Below are positions 51,437-60,781 of a stretch of 64,000 nucleotides of DNA, in pieces (positions within the stretch are counted from its first letter, which is position 1; every line of letters begins with the position of its first letter). The position numbers and the translations under genes are program-made. Origin of the DNA: Ruminococcus sp. AM22-13 (GTDB lineage Bacteria > Bacillota > Clostridia > Lachnospirales > Lachnospiraceae); contig NZ_QRIL01000015.1 of NCBI RefSeq assembly GCF_003471165.1, forward strand, positions 1-64,000, given 5' to 3'. Under the pieces are notes generated by a model. That model was not told the DNA's origin. It saw only the letters and a list, made by a program, of their open reading frames with translations, and did not search any database.

Positions 51437-52831
51437 TTATCCAATCATAATATCCTCAGCCGCAAGATGAGAATCTGATGGCATCTTCTGCGCACGTACC
51501 GTCACTGCTGTTCCCAGAGTCAGCGGACCGATTCTTCCAAGATACATGGTCAGAATCACAATCCATTTACCAATTGCATTCAACTGTGGTGTCAGGCCTC
51601 TGGTCAGGCCTACCGTCGCAACTGCTGAAGTGATCTCATAAACAACATCCTGCACTGCTGTTTTCGGCATAACCGCACATAACAGAATACTCATGACAAT
51701 CAGTACTCCAAATGCCATTCCCGTTACTACAATAGCAGAACGGATATAGCTGTCTCTGATTCTTCTGTGGTGTACTTCTACATCCTTCTTTCCCTGAAGA
51801 TTTGATTTCAGACCCAGAAGAAGAACCGCTACAGTAGTGGTCTTAATTCCGCCGGCTGTTCCCATCGGTGAACCGCCAATCAACATCAATACCAGACATA
51901 ACAGATACGTTGCATTGGAAAATCTGTCCTGCCCTACCGTAAAAAATCCTGCAGTTCTTGTCGTTACTGACTGGAATAAAGAAGCCATCCATTTCGTCCC
52001 GGTGGAATAAGCTCCAATACTATATATATTTCCATGTTCAAACAGAAAGATCAGCACCGTTCCTCCGACAATCAGCGAAACAGTCATAACCAATACCATC
52101 TTGCTGTGAAGGCGAAGTGTTTTAAATGCCCTGTTCAGAGGAAGTTTCCCCCTGACAACCTGTTTGATCTTATCCCAGATATCCCACCATACGACAAATC
52201 CAAGTCCTGACATGATAACCAGTCCGATCGTTGTAAAATTCACCACCGGATCCGCAACATACGGTGCCAGACTATCCTCACCAATCAAATCAATTCCGGC
52301 ATTACAGAATGCTGACACTGCCGTAAAAACAGAATAGCCGATTCCCTTTACCGGACCGAACTGAGGAATAAATCGGAACGAATAACAAACAGCCCCGATT
52401 CCCTCGGCCCCCAGTACACAAAGTAACACTTTTCTTACCAAATTCACCATTCCGCTCATTCTATCCATGTTATAGGACTCCTGGATAATGCGGCGATTTC
52501 TCAGCGATATTTTTTTACGCAGACTTATAAAAATAATACTGCCCAGAGAAATCAGTCCCACACCTCCAATCTGGATCAGAACAAGAATGATGATCTTGCC
52601 GATCAATGTCCATTGCGTTGCCGTAACAACGGTCACAAGTCCTGTCACGCAGACACTTGTAGTTGCCGTAAACATGGCATCTGTAAAAGAAGTATGGTAT
52701 CCGGGCGCCGTACAAAACGGCAGCCACAGAAGCAATCCCCCTAAGATAATCACCCCCGCAAAACCGAGGGTAATTATCTGAGCAGTATTTAATTTATGCA
52801 GTCTGTTATATAACTGCATCCTTTTATTCAT
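51437..52831 (-). CDS. ktrB: Potassium uptake channel subunit (KtrB/TrkH family)
   Basis: A 464-aa integral membrane protein forming the ion path of a Ktr-type K+ transporter. Repeated membrane-pore-membrane units each have a TxxxxxG-type filter loop: TATTSVCVTGL, TAVSAFCNAGI, SVTTRTAGFFT and SAVATVGLTRG. IGGSPMGTAGGIKTTTVAVL is the flexible gate-loop region of this family. It starts 3 bp after the pfkA stop without a clear ribosome binding site, so translational coupling is likely. Confidence 0.94.
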   Translation of the reverse strand: MNKRMQLYNRLHKLNTAQIITLGFAGVIILGGLLLWLPFCTAPGYHTSFTDAMFTATTSVCVTGLVTVVTATQWTLIGKIIILVLIQIGGVGLISLGSIIFISLRKKISLRNRRIIQESYNMDRMSGMVNLVRKVLLCVLGAEGIGAVCYSFRFIPQFGPVKGIGYSVFTAVSAFCNAGIDLIGEDSLAPYVADPVVNFTTIGLVIMSGLGFVVWWDIWDKIKQVVRGKLPLNRAFKTLRLHSKMVLVMTVSLIVGGTVLIFLFEHGNIYSIGAYSTGTKWMASLFQSVTTRTAGFFTVGQDRFSNATYLLCLVLMLIGGSPMGTAGGIKTTTVAVLLLGLKSNLQGKKDVEVHHRRIRDSYIRSAIVVTGMAFGVLIVMSILLCAVMPKTAVQDVVYEITSAVATVGLTRGLTPQLNAIGKWIVILTMYLGRIGPLTLGTAVTVRAQKMPSDSHLAAEDIMIG

Positions 52832-52834
52832 TTG

Positions 52835-53833
52835 TTATTTGTTGTTTTTATCATAGTTATGAGAAAGTGACTGGCATACTTCCCACTGATAATCGGAAAT
52901 ACCTTTCTGCATAGCAAGTGCTTCGTTGATATCGAAGTCTACGAATTCGCCATGACGATATCCAACTACACGACAGCTCTTACCGGCAACAAGAAGATCT
53001 ACAGCCAGAGCACCCATCATAGATGCGTATACACGGTCCTTACATGTCGGGCTTCCACCACGCTGCATATGTCCAAGGATTGTAGCACGTGTCTCAATAC
53101 CGGTAGCAGCTTCGATACGTTTTGCCATTGCTTCTGAATGACCGATACCTTCTGCATTGATGATGATATGATGTTTTTTGCCTTTCTTACGGCTCTCGAT
53201 GATGTTGTTGATCAGCTTCTGCTCATTATAATCATATTTCTCAGGAATCAGAACATCCTCTGCACCATTGGCAATACCACACCACAGAGCAAGGTATCCG
53301 GCACCACGTCCCATAACCTCGATGATACTGCATCTCTCATGAGAAGTAGAAGTATCACGTACTTTATCGATTGCTTCCATTGCCGTATTTACAGCTGTAT
53401 CAAACCCGATCGTGTATTCTGTACATGCGATATCAAGGTCAATTGTTCCAGGAAGACCAATTGTGTTGATACCAAGATTTGCAAGCTTCTGAGCACCTGC
53501 GAAAGATCCGTCACCACCGATAACAACAAGTCCGTCGATACCATGTTTCTTACAGATCTCTGCACCACGCTTCTGTCCTTCTTCTGTACGGAACTCTGCG
53601 CAACGTGCTGTGTAAAGGATTGTACCGCCACGCTCAATTGTATCAGAAACGTCTTTGGCACTCATGTCAATGATCTCTTCATTTAGCAGTCCATCGTATC
53701 CTTTCAAAATACCTTTTACACTCAGTCCCTGGCTTAAGCCTCTTCTGACTACCGCACGGATTGCAGCGTTCATTCCAGGTGCGTCACCACCGCTGGTGAG
53801 GACACCAATGGTTTTTATCTTCTTTTCTGCCAT
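52835..53833 (-). CDS. pfkA: 6-phosphofructokinase (ATP-dependent)
   Basis: A 332-aa glycolytic kinase forming fructose-1,6-bisphosphate. The ATP site has TSGGDAPGMNAAIRAVVR and GGDGSFAGAQKL. The catalytic loop is GTIDLDIACTEYTIGFDTAV (residues 129-148): the catalytic Asp and second Asp are kept, but the usual TIDND reads TIDLD. MGRGAGYLAL and GHMQRGGSPTCKDRV follow. I chose the ATG at 53833, 5-6 nt after GGAGGAAG; the frame extends 5 codons upstream through that site. It directly follows dnaE, a common Firmicutes arrangement. Confidence 0.95.
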   Translation of the reverse strand: MAEKKIKTIGVLTSGGDAPGMNAAIRAVVRRGLSQGLSVKGILKGYDGLLNEEIIDMSAKDVSDTIERGGTILYTARCAEFRTEEGQKRGAEICKKHGIDGLVVIGGDGSFAGAQKLANLGINTIGLPGTIDLDIACTEYTIGFDTAVNTAMEAIDKVRDTSTSHERCSIIEVMGRGAGYLALWCGIANGAEDVLIPEKYDYNEQKLINNIIESRKKGKKHHIIINAEGIGHSEAMAKRIEAATGIETRATILGHMQRGGSPTCKDRVYASMMGALAVDLLVAGKSCRVVGYRHGEFVDFDINEALAMQKGISDYQWEVCQSLSHNYDKNNK

Positions 53834-53905
53834 TTTTTCTTCCTCCATCTTATGAATCTATCTCATTTTTACTATACACATATTCGGGTATAGTTTAGCG
53901 CATTT

Positions 53906-56900
53906 TTATAAGTTTTTCAATCCTCTTTCTACAACTTTAACATTGGTTTGACCATATTTTTCGTACATGTAATTCATCCATGAATCCTGTATTTGTGCAT
54001 GATAACCAACCGGAAGCTTTTTTATGGCCTTTACATCTTTCAGATAGATCACAACGGCACTGTCACCAGGGGAGCGTCTGAGGTCTTCAAGCAGTTCCTG
54101 TGAACGCTGTGCATACACTTCTTTATTATCAAACTGGATCCAGATCTCTCTTGGCATATTGTCAAACGGACGGATCTTTTCAAGAATCAGTTTACTGGCG
54201 CGATCGTCCTCCGCGGATACTCTTCCCTGGATAAATACCCTCGCATCTTCATTCAGAAACTGCTGGCTTTTCTCATAATCACGTGGAAAAACAACTACTT
54301 CTACCGTTCCGACAAGATCTTCCACTGTAAGAAATGCCATGACCTTGTTATTCTTTGTATATTTGATTGTTTTATCCGTAATCATTCCACCGATGATCAC
54401 TTTCTGACCGTCCATGACTTTTGGAAGATTCGTCTCCTCATCCTGCTGGAAATCAGAAGTTTTTGCGGAGATCGTTTTCTCCATCATTGCCCGGTAATTC
54501 TCCAGCGGATGACCGCTCAGATAAATTCCCAGAACTTCTTTCTCATATCCAAGAAGTTCTTCTTTTCCGAATTCCTCCACATTCGGCATGCGGATCTCGA
54601 ATTCTTTTTTATCCTCTTCACTGACCAGATCAAAAAGACTCATCTGTCCGACCAGAGAATTCTTTCTGTCCTGGCTGATACTATCTGAAATCTGCTGGTA
54701 AACCATCATCTTCTGACGGCGGTTACCCTCCAGACAGTCCAACGCTCCTGCTTTTATAAAGTTCTCTACGGCACGTTTATTCATCTGCTGCGTATTTCGC
54801 TCCATGAAATCTTTCAGGGAACGATACTCCCCGTTCTGCTCACGCTCACTTACCAGGCTCTCAATAACAGGACGGCCGACGCTCTTGATTGCAGACAGTC
54901 CATATCTGATAGCTCCGTTATCTACTGAGAATCCATACATTCCGCAGTTGACATCCGGCGGCAGGATCTTAATTCCCATCTGTCTGCACACCAGAATATA
55001 TTCTGCAACCTTATTTGGAAAATCAATGACTGATGTCATAAGCGCCGCCATAAATTCTACCGGATGATAGTATTTCAGATACGCTGTCTGATAGGAAACC
55101 ACTGCATAAGCCGCCGCATGAGATTTATTAAATGCATACTTTGCAAAATCTATCATTTCATCATAAATTTTATTCGCTGTCGCCTCGTCGATTCCATTTG
55201 CAATACATCCCGGAACTCCCTCTGCTTCATTTCCATAAACGAAGTTCTGGCGCTCTTTTTCCATGACAGAGGCCTTCTTTTTGGACATTGCTCGACGTAC
55301 CAGGTCGCTTCGGCCCAAAGTATAACCGGCCAGGTTACGCACGATCTGCATAACCTGCTCCTGATATACGATACATCCATAAGTAGGCTGCAAAATCGGC
55401 TCCAGCTGCGGGCAGTCATAACGAATCGTGTCCGGACGGTTTTTGCCCCGGATATACTGAGGAATGAAATCCATCGGGCCCGGACGGTACAGGGAAATTC
55501 CCGCGATTACATCTTCAAGGCTCTGCGGTTTCAATTCTTTCATGAAGTTCTTCATTCCCGCACTTTCAAGCTGGAACACACCATCTGAACGGCCAGTGCC
55601 AAGAGAATCAAGAACTTTCTTATCATCATAGTCAATTTTCTGCATATCCAGTGTAACGCCCGTATCCTTCTGGATTAATTTCGCTGCATTCTGGATAACT
55701 GTCAGTGTACGCAGTCCCAGGAAGTCCATTTTCAGAAGTCCCAGTTCTTCCAGTGTCGTCATGGTAAACTGGGTAACAATCGAACCATCCTGTGCCCTGG
55801 AAAGAGGTACATATTCGGATACATCTTTCTGGCTGATTACGACACCTGCCGCATGCATGGAAGTATGTCTCGGAAGACCTTCCAGACGTCTTGCCATATC
55901 AATCAGATAATGAACATCATCCTGTTCTGTATACGCTTTCTTCAGTTCAGGATTCATGGTCAGGGCTTTATCAATGGTAATGTTTAATTCCTGAGGAATC
56001 ATTTTTGCAATGGAATCTACCTGTGCATAAGGCATATCCAGCACACGTCCGACATCGCGGATAACACCGCGGGCCGCCAAAGTACCAAAGGTAACGATCT
56101 GAACCACGCAGTCATCGCCATATTTGCGACGTACATATTCAATAACCTCCTGTCTTCTTTCGAAGCAGAAATCAACGTCAATATCAGGCATGGATACTCG
56201 TTCCGGATTCAGGAACCGCTCAAAGAGCAGATCATATCGGATCGGATCAAGCTGTGTGATACCTAACGTATAAGCTACGAGACTTCCCGCCGCAGAACCT
56301 CGTCCCGGTCCTACCATGATGTCATGGTCGCGTGCATATTTGATGAAATCCCATACTATAAGGAAGTAATCTACGTAGCCCATATTTTTGATAGTAGATA
56401 GCTCATAGTTCAGTCGAGATTTTAATTCTTCTGTGACCGGATGATAACGTTCCTCCAGTCCTTCAAAACATAACTTATTCAGATATTCCCATGAGGTAAA
56501 ACCATCCGGAACATCGAAACGCGGCAGCTTGGTCACACCAAACTCAATTTCTACATGACATCTCTGCGCGATCTTATGTGTATTCTCCAGTGCCTCTAAT
56601 GCATATGGAAAAAGCTGCGCCATTTCCTCAGGAGATTTTACGTAATACTGTCCACCCTCATAACGCATTCTGTCCTCATCTGCCAGCTTCTTGTTTGTCT
56701 GCAGGCAAAGCAAAATATCATGTGGTGCTGCATCCTCTGCTTTTGTATAATGCACATCGTTTGTTGCAACAAGATCGATACCTGTCTCTTCGTGCATGCG
56801 AAGCAGTTCCTGATTCACTACCTGCTGCGCCGGAATTCCATGATCCTGTAATTCCAGAAAGAAATTTCCTTTTCCGAAAATGTCCTGATAACGCAGGGCT

Positions 56901-57373
56901 GCTGCCTTTGCATCCTCATACATTCCTCTCTGGAGATATCTGGCAACCTCACCGGCAAGGCAGGCACTTAGTGCAATAATTCCCTCATGATATTCTTTTA
57001 ATACAGCCAAATCTACTCGCGGCTTATAATAAAAGCCCTCTGTAAATCCTTTAGAAACAATCTTCATCAGATTTGCATAACCCTGATTATTCTCAGCAAG
57101 AAGAACCAGATGGTAATATCTGTCCTCGCCGCTTCCCGCTTCACGATCAAATCTGGAACCCGGGGCCACATATACCTCACACCCTAAGATCGGATTGATT
57201 CCCTCGGCCCTCGCTGCACGATAAAAATCAATCACACCATACATAACTCCATGATCTGTGATCGCCGCACTGTCCATCCCAAGTTCTTTGATACGGGCTA
57301 CATATTCTTTTATTTTATTAGAACCATCCAGCAGACTGTACTCTGTATGGACGTGAAGATGTGTAAACTCCAA
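53906..57373 (-). CDS. dnaE: DNA polymerase III alpha subunit
   Basis: An about 1155-aa replicative polymerase. The PHP domain opens with THLHVHTEYSLLDGSN. The palm has GPGRGSAAGSLVAYTLG and the catalytic aspartates in MPDIDVDFCFERR. The fingers have HTSMHAAGVVIS and the thumb/helix-hairpin-helix region follows YAFNKSHAAAYAVVSYQTAY. A C-terminal OB fold (VIIGGMITDKTIKYTKNNKV) comes last. The frame is open from TTG at 57403, but AGGAGA lies 9 nt before a TTG at 57373, which gives a start right at the PHP domain, so I placed the start there. It leads the dnaE-pfkA-ktrB-ktrA-trmH series. Confidence 0.94.
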   Translation of the reverse strand: MEFTHLHVHTEYSLLDGSNKIKEYVARIKELGMDSAAITDHGVMYGVIDFYRAARAEGINPILGCEVYVAPGSRFDREAGSGEDRYYHLVLLAENNQGYANLMKIVSKGFTEGFYYKPRVDLAVLKEYHEGIIALSACLAGEVARYLQRGMYEDAKAAALRYQDIFGKGNFFLELQDHGIPAQQVVNQELLRMHEETGIDLVATNDVHYTKAEDAAPHDILLCLQTNKKLADEDRMRYEGGQYYVKSPEEMAQLFPYALEALENTHKIAQRCHVEIEFGVTKLPRFDVPDGFTSWEYLNKLCFEGLEERYHPVTEELKSRLNYELSTIKNMGYVDYFLIVWDFIKYARDHDIMVGPGRGSAAGSLVAYTLGITQLDPIRYDLLFERFLNPERVSMPDIDVDFCFERRQEVIEYVRRKYGDDCVVQIVTFGTLAARGVIRDVGRVLDMPYAQVDSIAKMIPQELNITIDKALTMNPELKKAYTEQDDVHYLIDMARRLEGLPRHTSMHAAGVVISQKDVSEYVPLSRAQDGSIVTQFTMTTLEELGLLKMDFLGLRTLTVIQNAAKLIQKDTGVTLDMQKIDYDDKKVLDSLGTGRSDGVFQLESAGMKNFMKELKPQSLEDVIAGISLYRPGPMDFIPQYIRGKNRPDTIRYDCPQLEPILQPTYGCIVYQEQVMQIVRNLAGYTLGRSDLVRRAMSKKKASVMEKERQNFVYGNEAEGVPGCIANGIDEATANKIYDEMIDFAKYAFNKSHAAAYAVVSYQTAYLKYYHPVEFMAALMTSVIDFPNKVAEYILVCRQMGIKILPPDVNCGMYGFSVDNGAIRYGLSAIKSVGRPVIESLVSEREQNGEYRSLKDFMERNTQQMNKRAVENFIKAGALDCLEGNRRQKMMVYQQISDSISQDRKNSLVGQMSLFDLVSEEDKKEFEIRMPNVEEFGKEELLGYEKEVLGIYLSGHPLENYRAMMEKTISAKTSDFQQDEETNLPKVMDGQKVIIGGMITDKTIKYTKNNKVMAFLTVEDLVGTVEVVVFPRDYEKSQQFLNEDARVFIQGRVSAEDDRASKLILEKIRPFDNMPREIWIQFDNKEVYAQRSQELLEDLRRSPGDSAVVIYLKDVKAIKKLPVGYHAQIQDSWMNYMYEKYGQTNVKVVERGLKNL

Positions 57374-57609
57374 TTTTTGTTCTCTCCTGTTCTGTTTTAC
57401 CAAACCAAGCAGATAGACTCATCTGCTTTCGCTACATAGCTCTACACCGAATAGCTGTTTTACAGTTTATCCGGTTAAAATAATATTTCTATAAAGAAAT
57501 TTGTCCGGCAGAACTATCTCTGCCAGACTATACAGTTTACGTATTCTATCCTTATAAATAATTGCATCTGTTCAGCATTCTCACGGTTAACTAAACAACT
57601 GCTAAAATC

Positions 57610-58449
57610 TTATTTCGCATAGATTCTCTTATCTTTGATTTCTACTTTGCCTTCTTTCATCAGATGACCGATTGCACGTTTGAACGCACCTTTGCTCAGT
57701 CCAAATTCCCTCTGAATGACCTCCGGTGATGCCTTGTCATCAAAAGGAAGAACTCCCGCAAATTCATTGATTACTTCAAGTACATTTTCTGCATCTTCAT
57801 TGATCTGCAGATATGCTTTCTGACGGTCTGTGACGTTCATTTTCCCATCTTCTTTTACTTCGCTGACACGCAGTTCAAGAATCTTACCCGGACGGTATTT
57901 TCCTTTCGCCTCTCTTGCCGGGATCAGCGCGGAATATTTATCATCGACTGCTACAAACACACCGAATCTGTCGCTGATCTCATACACACGGCCTTTAACC
58001 ATATCTCCGACTACGTAAGGAGTTCTGGTAGAAAGATAATGATACACATTCATCGTTGCACAGAGACGGCTGCTCTTATCAATATAGAGAGCTACCAGTA
58101 CATCTTCGCCTTCTCTTACCTTCAAAGTCTGCTCATGATATGGAAGCAGAAGGTCTTTCTCCAGCCCCCAGTCAAGAAATGCGCCGATTCTCGTTACCTG
58201 AGATACCTTTAGAACTGCGGTCTGTCCTACCTGAAGTTTCGGTTCTTTGGTTGTTGCGATCAGACGGTCCTGAGAATCCTTATAGATAAACACTTCAATA
58301 CTATCTCCCTCTTTTGTTCCCTCCGGAACCTGTTTAGATGGAAGAAGTACTCTGTTCTTTGCATCTGCGTGCATATCTTCCGCCAGATACACACCAAAAT
58401 CTACGGATTTCACTACTGTTAATTTCTGTTTTTTTCCTAACTCTATCAT
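57610..58449 (-). CDS. cvfB: CvfB-like S1 RNA-binding protein
   Basis: A 279-aa protein of the conserved virulence factor B family. Tandem S1/OB folds (GKKQKLTVVKSVDFGVYLAE; VTRIGAFLDWGLEKDLLLPY; KGRVYEISDRFGVFVAVDDK) are followed by a winged-helix end (SPEVIQREFGLSKGAFKRAI ... GKVEIKDKRIYAK). CvfB binds RNA and influences virulence gene expression in staphylococci; its role here is unknown. GGAG precedes the ATG by 6 nt. The start overlaps a possible short upstream frame, and the leader holds several inverted repeats. Confidence 0.93.
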   Translation of the reverse strand: MIELGKKQKLTVVKSVDFGVYLAEDMHADAKNRVLLPSKQVPEGTKEGDSIEVFIYKDSQDRLIATTKEPKLQVGQTAVLKVSQVTRIGAFLDWGLEKDLLLPYHEQTLKVREGEDVLVALYIDKSSRLCATMNVYHYLSTRTPYVVGDMVKGRVYEISDRFGVFVAVDDKYSALIPAREAKGKYRPGKILELRVSEVKEDGKMNVTDRQKAYLQINEDAENVLEVINEFAGVLPFDDKASPEVIQREFGLSKGAFKRAIGHLMKEGKVEIKDKRIYAK

Positions 58450-58580
58450 ATAATCTCCATTTCGTTTTTGCTTGCTTTTTTGTTTTTCTGATATCTCATG
58501 CCAGTATTTTTTGTCCTTCTATCATGCTTTAGAAGCAGGTCAATTATTTCCTGACCTGCTATAATTATATCCTCTGACAT
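58446..58580 (-). CDS. Possible 44-aa leader ORF coupled to cvfB
   Basis: A short frame from ATG at 58580 (MSEDIIIAGQEIIDLLLKHD, then a Lys-rich tail ending KNEMEII) stops at 58446-58448 so that TGA overlaps the cvfB ATG. No strong ribosome binding site (GGAACTGCTATA only). Much of it is built from the inverted repeats of the leader. It could be a coupled leader peptide or chance. Confidence 0.25.
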   Translation of the reverse strand: MSEDIIIAGQEIIDLLLKHDRRTKNTGMRYQKNKKASKNEMEII

Positions 58581-58614
58581 TATAGCAGTTCCATAAAATA
58601 CTGGAATTGCTATA
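58501..58614 (-). promoter_or_regulatory. cvfB leader with mutually exclusive stems
   Basis: Minus-strand order: stem 1 CTATAGCAATTCC/GGAACTGCTATA (58614-58603 with 58592-58581); stem 2 AGCAGGTCA/TGACCTGCT (58560-58552 with 58542-58534); and an alternative pairing CCAGTATTTT (58604-58595) with AAAATACTGG (58510-58501), which would disrupt stem 1. This arrangement resembles an attenuator or RNA switch, but no known class is recognised. Confidence 0.35.
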
Positions 58615-58667
58615 GCTTTGCATTTCAGTATAACACAAATAATAAAGGCGGCACAATGCGCTGTCAC

Positions 58668-58746
58668 AAAAAAACTTCTGAAAAGAATTGTATGTTACCG
58701 TGCACGGAGTGAACAGTAACTTTTATACTCTTTTCAGAAGTTTTTA
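58668..58746. terminator. Bidirectional terminator with a palindromic repeat in its loop
   Basis: AAAAAACTTCTGAAAAGA (58668) pairs with TCTTTTCAGAAGTTTTT (58729). The 40-nt loop holds the 27-bp GTTAC-type element at 58694-58720. On the minus strand it terminates araD, 29 bp beyond its stop. Confidence 0.8.
58694..58720. repeat. GTTAC-type palindromic repeat, short form, inside a terminator loop
   Basis: 27 bp; minus-strand reading GTTACTGTTCACTCCGTG then CACGGTAAC. It is inserted within the loop of the araD terminator. Confidence 0.8.
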
Positions 58747-58774
58747 TGATAGTTTATCTTATATAAATATTTTC

Positions 58775-59467
58775 TTATTTGTTACCCTGTCCATAGTACG
58801 CATTTGCACCATGTTTTCTGAAGTAATGTTTATCCTGCAGATCCTGTGGAGCAGGTTTTACCTGTGGGTTGATCATCTCGCAGCGTGCCGCCATCTTGGC
58901 AACTTCTTCAAGAACAACTGCGTTATGTACTGCTTCGTGAGCATCTTTGCCCCATGCAAATGGTCCATGGTTTTTGCAAAGTACAGCTGGTACTGCTTCG
59001 TAATCTTTGTCTTTGAACATATCAACGATCAGAAGTCCTGTGTTCTTCTCGTATTCATCAAATTCTTTGCCTTCCAAACAACGTGCACATGGGATTTCTC
59101 CGTACATATAATCTGCATGAGTTGTTCCATAGCAAGGAATTCCTCTTCCTGCCTGTGCCCAGCTTGTTGCCCATGAAGAATGTGTATGAACAACGCCTCC
59201 GATATTCGGGAATGCTTTGTACAGTTCTACATGAGTTGCTGTATCAGAAGATGGATTATATTTTCCCTCAACTTTATTTCCGTTCAGGTCAACAACAACC
59301 ATATCGTCCGGCGTCAGTAAATCATAATCTACTCCACTTGGTTTGATAACAAAAAGTCCTGATTCTCTGTCAATTCCGCTGACATTACCCCATGTAAATG
59401 TAACAAGTCCGTATTTCGGAAGATCCATGTTTGCTTTGTAAACTTCCTCTTTTAATTTTTCCAGCAT
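58775..59467 (-). CDS. araD: L-ribulose-5-phosphate 4-epimerase
   Basis: A 230-aa class II aldolase-like epimerase converting L-ribulose-5-phosphate to D-xylulose-5-phosphate. [20 protein letters not shown] is the phosphate/substrate site, [14 protein letters not shown] gives two zinc histidines, and [20 protein letters not shown] the third. The C-terminal [18 protein letters not shown] is typical of AraD. AAAAGGAGAGG precedes the ATG. A promoter and a palindromic operator lie in the 143-bp gap to rhaD. Confidence 0.93.
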   Translation of the reverse strand: MLEKLKEEVYKANMDLPKYGLVTFTWGNVSGIDRESGLFVIKPSGVDYDLLTPDDMVVVDLNGNKVEGKYNPSSDTATHVELYKAFPNIGGVVHTHSSWATSWAQAGRGIPCYGTTHADYMYGEIPCARCLEGKEFDEYEKNTGLLIVDMFKDKDYEAVPAVLCKNHGPFAWGKDAHEAVHNAVVLEEVAKMAARCEMINPQVKPAPQDLQDKHYFRKHGANAYYGQGNK

Positions 59468-59568
59468 AATTCGTACCTCTCCTTTTGCTTTTCAGATATT
59501 AATTGCAGTATCTTTCAGATATTCCGGTTTTGCATATCCCATCCGGAAAATCCCTTATTAATATCTGT

Positions 59569-59598
59569 ATTATAACACTTGTACGGTACATGTACCAA
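59569..59598 (-). promoter_or_regulatory. araD promoter overlapped by a palindromic operator
   Basis: On the minus strand TTGGTA (59598-59593), an 18-nt spacer, TATAAT (59574-59569). The spacer and -35 contain GGTACATGTACC (59585-59596), a perfect 12-bp palindrome flanked by TTGTAC/ACAAG half-sites, resembling AraR (GntR-type) operators. A repressor bound here would block the promoter. Confidence 0.6.
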
Positions 59599-59610
59599 CT
59601 TGTATGTTGA

Positions 59611-60438
59611 TTATTTTTCATACAGGAATTCTTCCGGCAGGCTTACTTTGAAGTCTTTTGCAAGTGCACGGAAGTTATCCGGTGTGATTGTCTGAAGTTT
59701 GTTTGGTGTCATAGACAGGATCTTTACAAGAATCTCTGCGGATTTCTCTACTGTGTGAAGCAGACCAAATGTAAGGTCAAAGTCTTCACCGGAGCAGAAC
59801 ATACCATGATGTGCCCAGATGACAACATCATATTTCTTCATCAGTTCTGCTGTCTTTACAGCGATTTCTCTTCCGCCTGGTACCATCCAGCCGACAACTC
59901 CAACTCCATCCGGGAAAACAACCGGGCATTCTGTAGCAGATTCCCATAATTCTCTGGTAAAGATCTTGTCATCCAGCGGAAGAACAAATGTCAGTGCAAT
60001 CGTATTTGTTGTGTGTGCATGATAAATAACACGATGTTTTCCATTTGTCAGTTTCTTCTTTACTTCATGGTTCATCAAATGAGTCGGAAGTTCGCTGGTA
60101 GGTCTGCCACCTTCGACGAGTCCCCAGCGGATTCTGTAGTTCGTTCCTGTCTCATCCAGTTCAATGATTGCCAGACATACCTCAGGATCCACGATAATGT
60201 TTCTGAAATATTTACCGCTTCCTGTCACAAGGAAAAACTCTTCGGCCAGTCCCGGAACCTCTACTCCGATCGGTGTCCATTCTCCAGGTGCATTCAGACG
60301 AGGTTTGATCATCTCAACTTCTTCCGGTTTCAGACGATAGCTTAAGTTTCCACCATTTCTCTCATGCCAGCCCTGCTGATAACCGTCATTGGCCATTTTA
60401 ATAAAGCCCTGTACAAATTTAGATTCCAGAATTTTCAT
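59611..60438 (-). CDS. rhaD: L-rhamnulose-1-phosphate aldolase
   Basis: A 275-aa class II aldolase splitting rhamnulose-1-phosphate into DHAP and L-lactaldehyde. It has WHERNGGNLSYRLKPEEVEM, LVTGSGKYFRN, the zinc-site VIYHAHTTNTIALTFVLPLD, and IWAHHGMFCSGEDFDLTFGL. I chose the ATG at 60438, right after GGAGGATATATATT; the frame extends 16 codons upstream through that site. No rhamnose isomerase or kinase is in the window. A promoter lies upstream at 60515-60543. Confidence 0.93.
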   Translation of the reverse strand: MKILESKFVQGFIKMANDGYQQGWHERNGGNLSYRLKPEEVEMIKPRLNAPGEWTPIGVEVPGLAEEFFLVTGSGKYFRNIIVDPEVCLAIIELDETGTNYRIRWGLVEGGRPTSELPTHLMNHEVKKKLTNGKHRVIYHAHTTNTIALTFVLPLDDKIFTRELWESATECPVVFPDGVGVVGWMVPGGREIAVKTAELMKKYDVVIWAHHGMFCSGEDFDLTFGLLHTVEKSAEILVKILSMTPNKLQTITPDNFRALAKDFKVSLPEEFLYEK

Positions 60439-60514
60439 AATATATATCCTCCATTTTTGTGGTTTTATGTTGTTTATTTTTAACAATTCGTTGTTTCTTG
60501 TTGTTTACCGCTTT

Positions 60515-60543
60515 AGTATATATTGTTTTGTGTGGTTTGTAAA
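60515..60543 (-). promoter_or_regulatory. rhaD promoter with downstream repeat motifs
   Basis: On the minus strand TTTACA (60543-60538), a 17-nt spacer, TATACT (60520-60515). Immediately downstream are repeats of AAACAAC (TAAACAACAAGAAACAACG, then AAATAAACAACAT), which could be a DeoR-type or other repressor site. Confidence 0.55.
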
Positions 60544-60781
60544 CAATTTATTCAAAAAAACTCTCACGAAACCACATGTGGATTCTGGAATATATTTGTC
60601 AGTTGTGTATGAAACTTTTTTCCTTATTTTTAGTTATGTGTTGTAATGTCTCACAATTTTTTTGCATTTCTGTATATCTATCATCTATATCCCTATCCCT
60701 ATAAGGACTTTTACAGATAACAGTAACTTCTCAAATCTGTCATCATCAATAAATCAGTGAATAATTACAGACATTTTTCGC

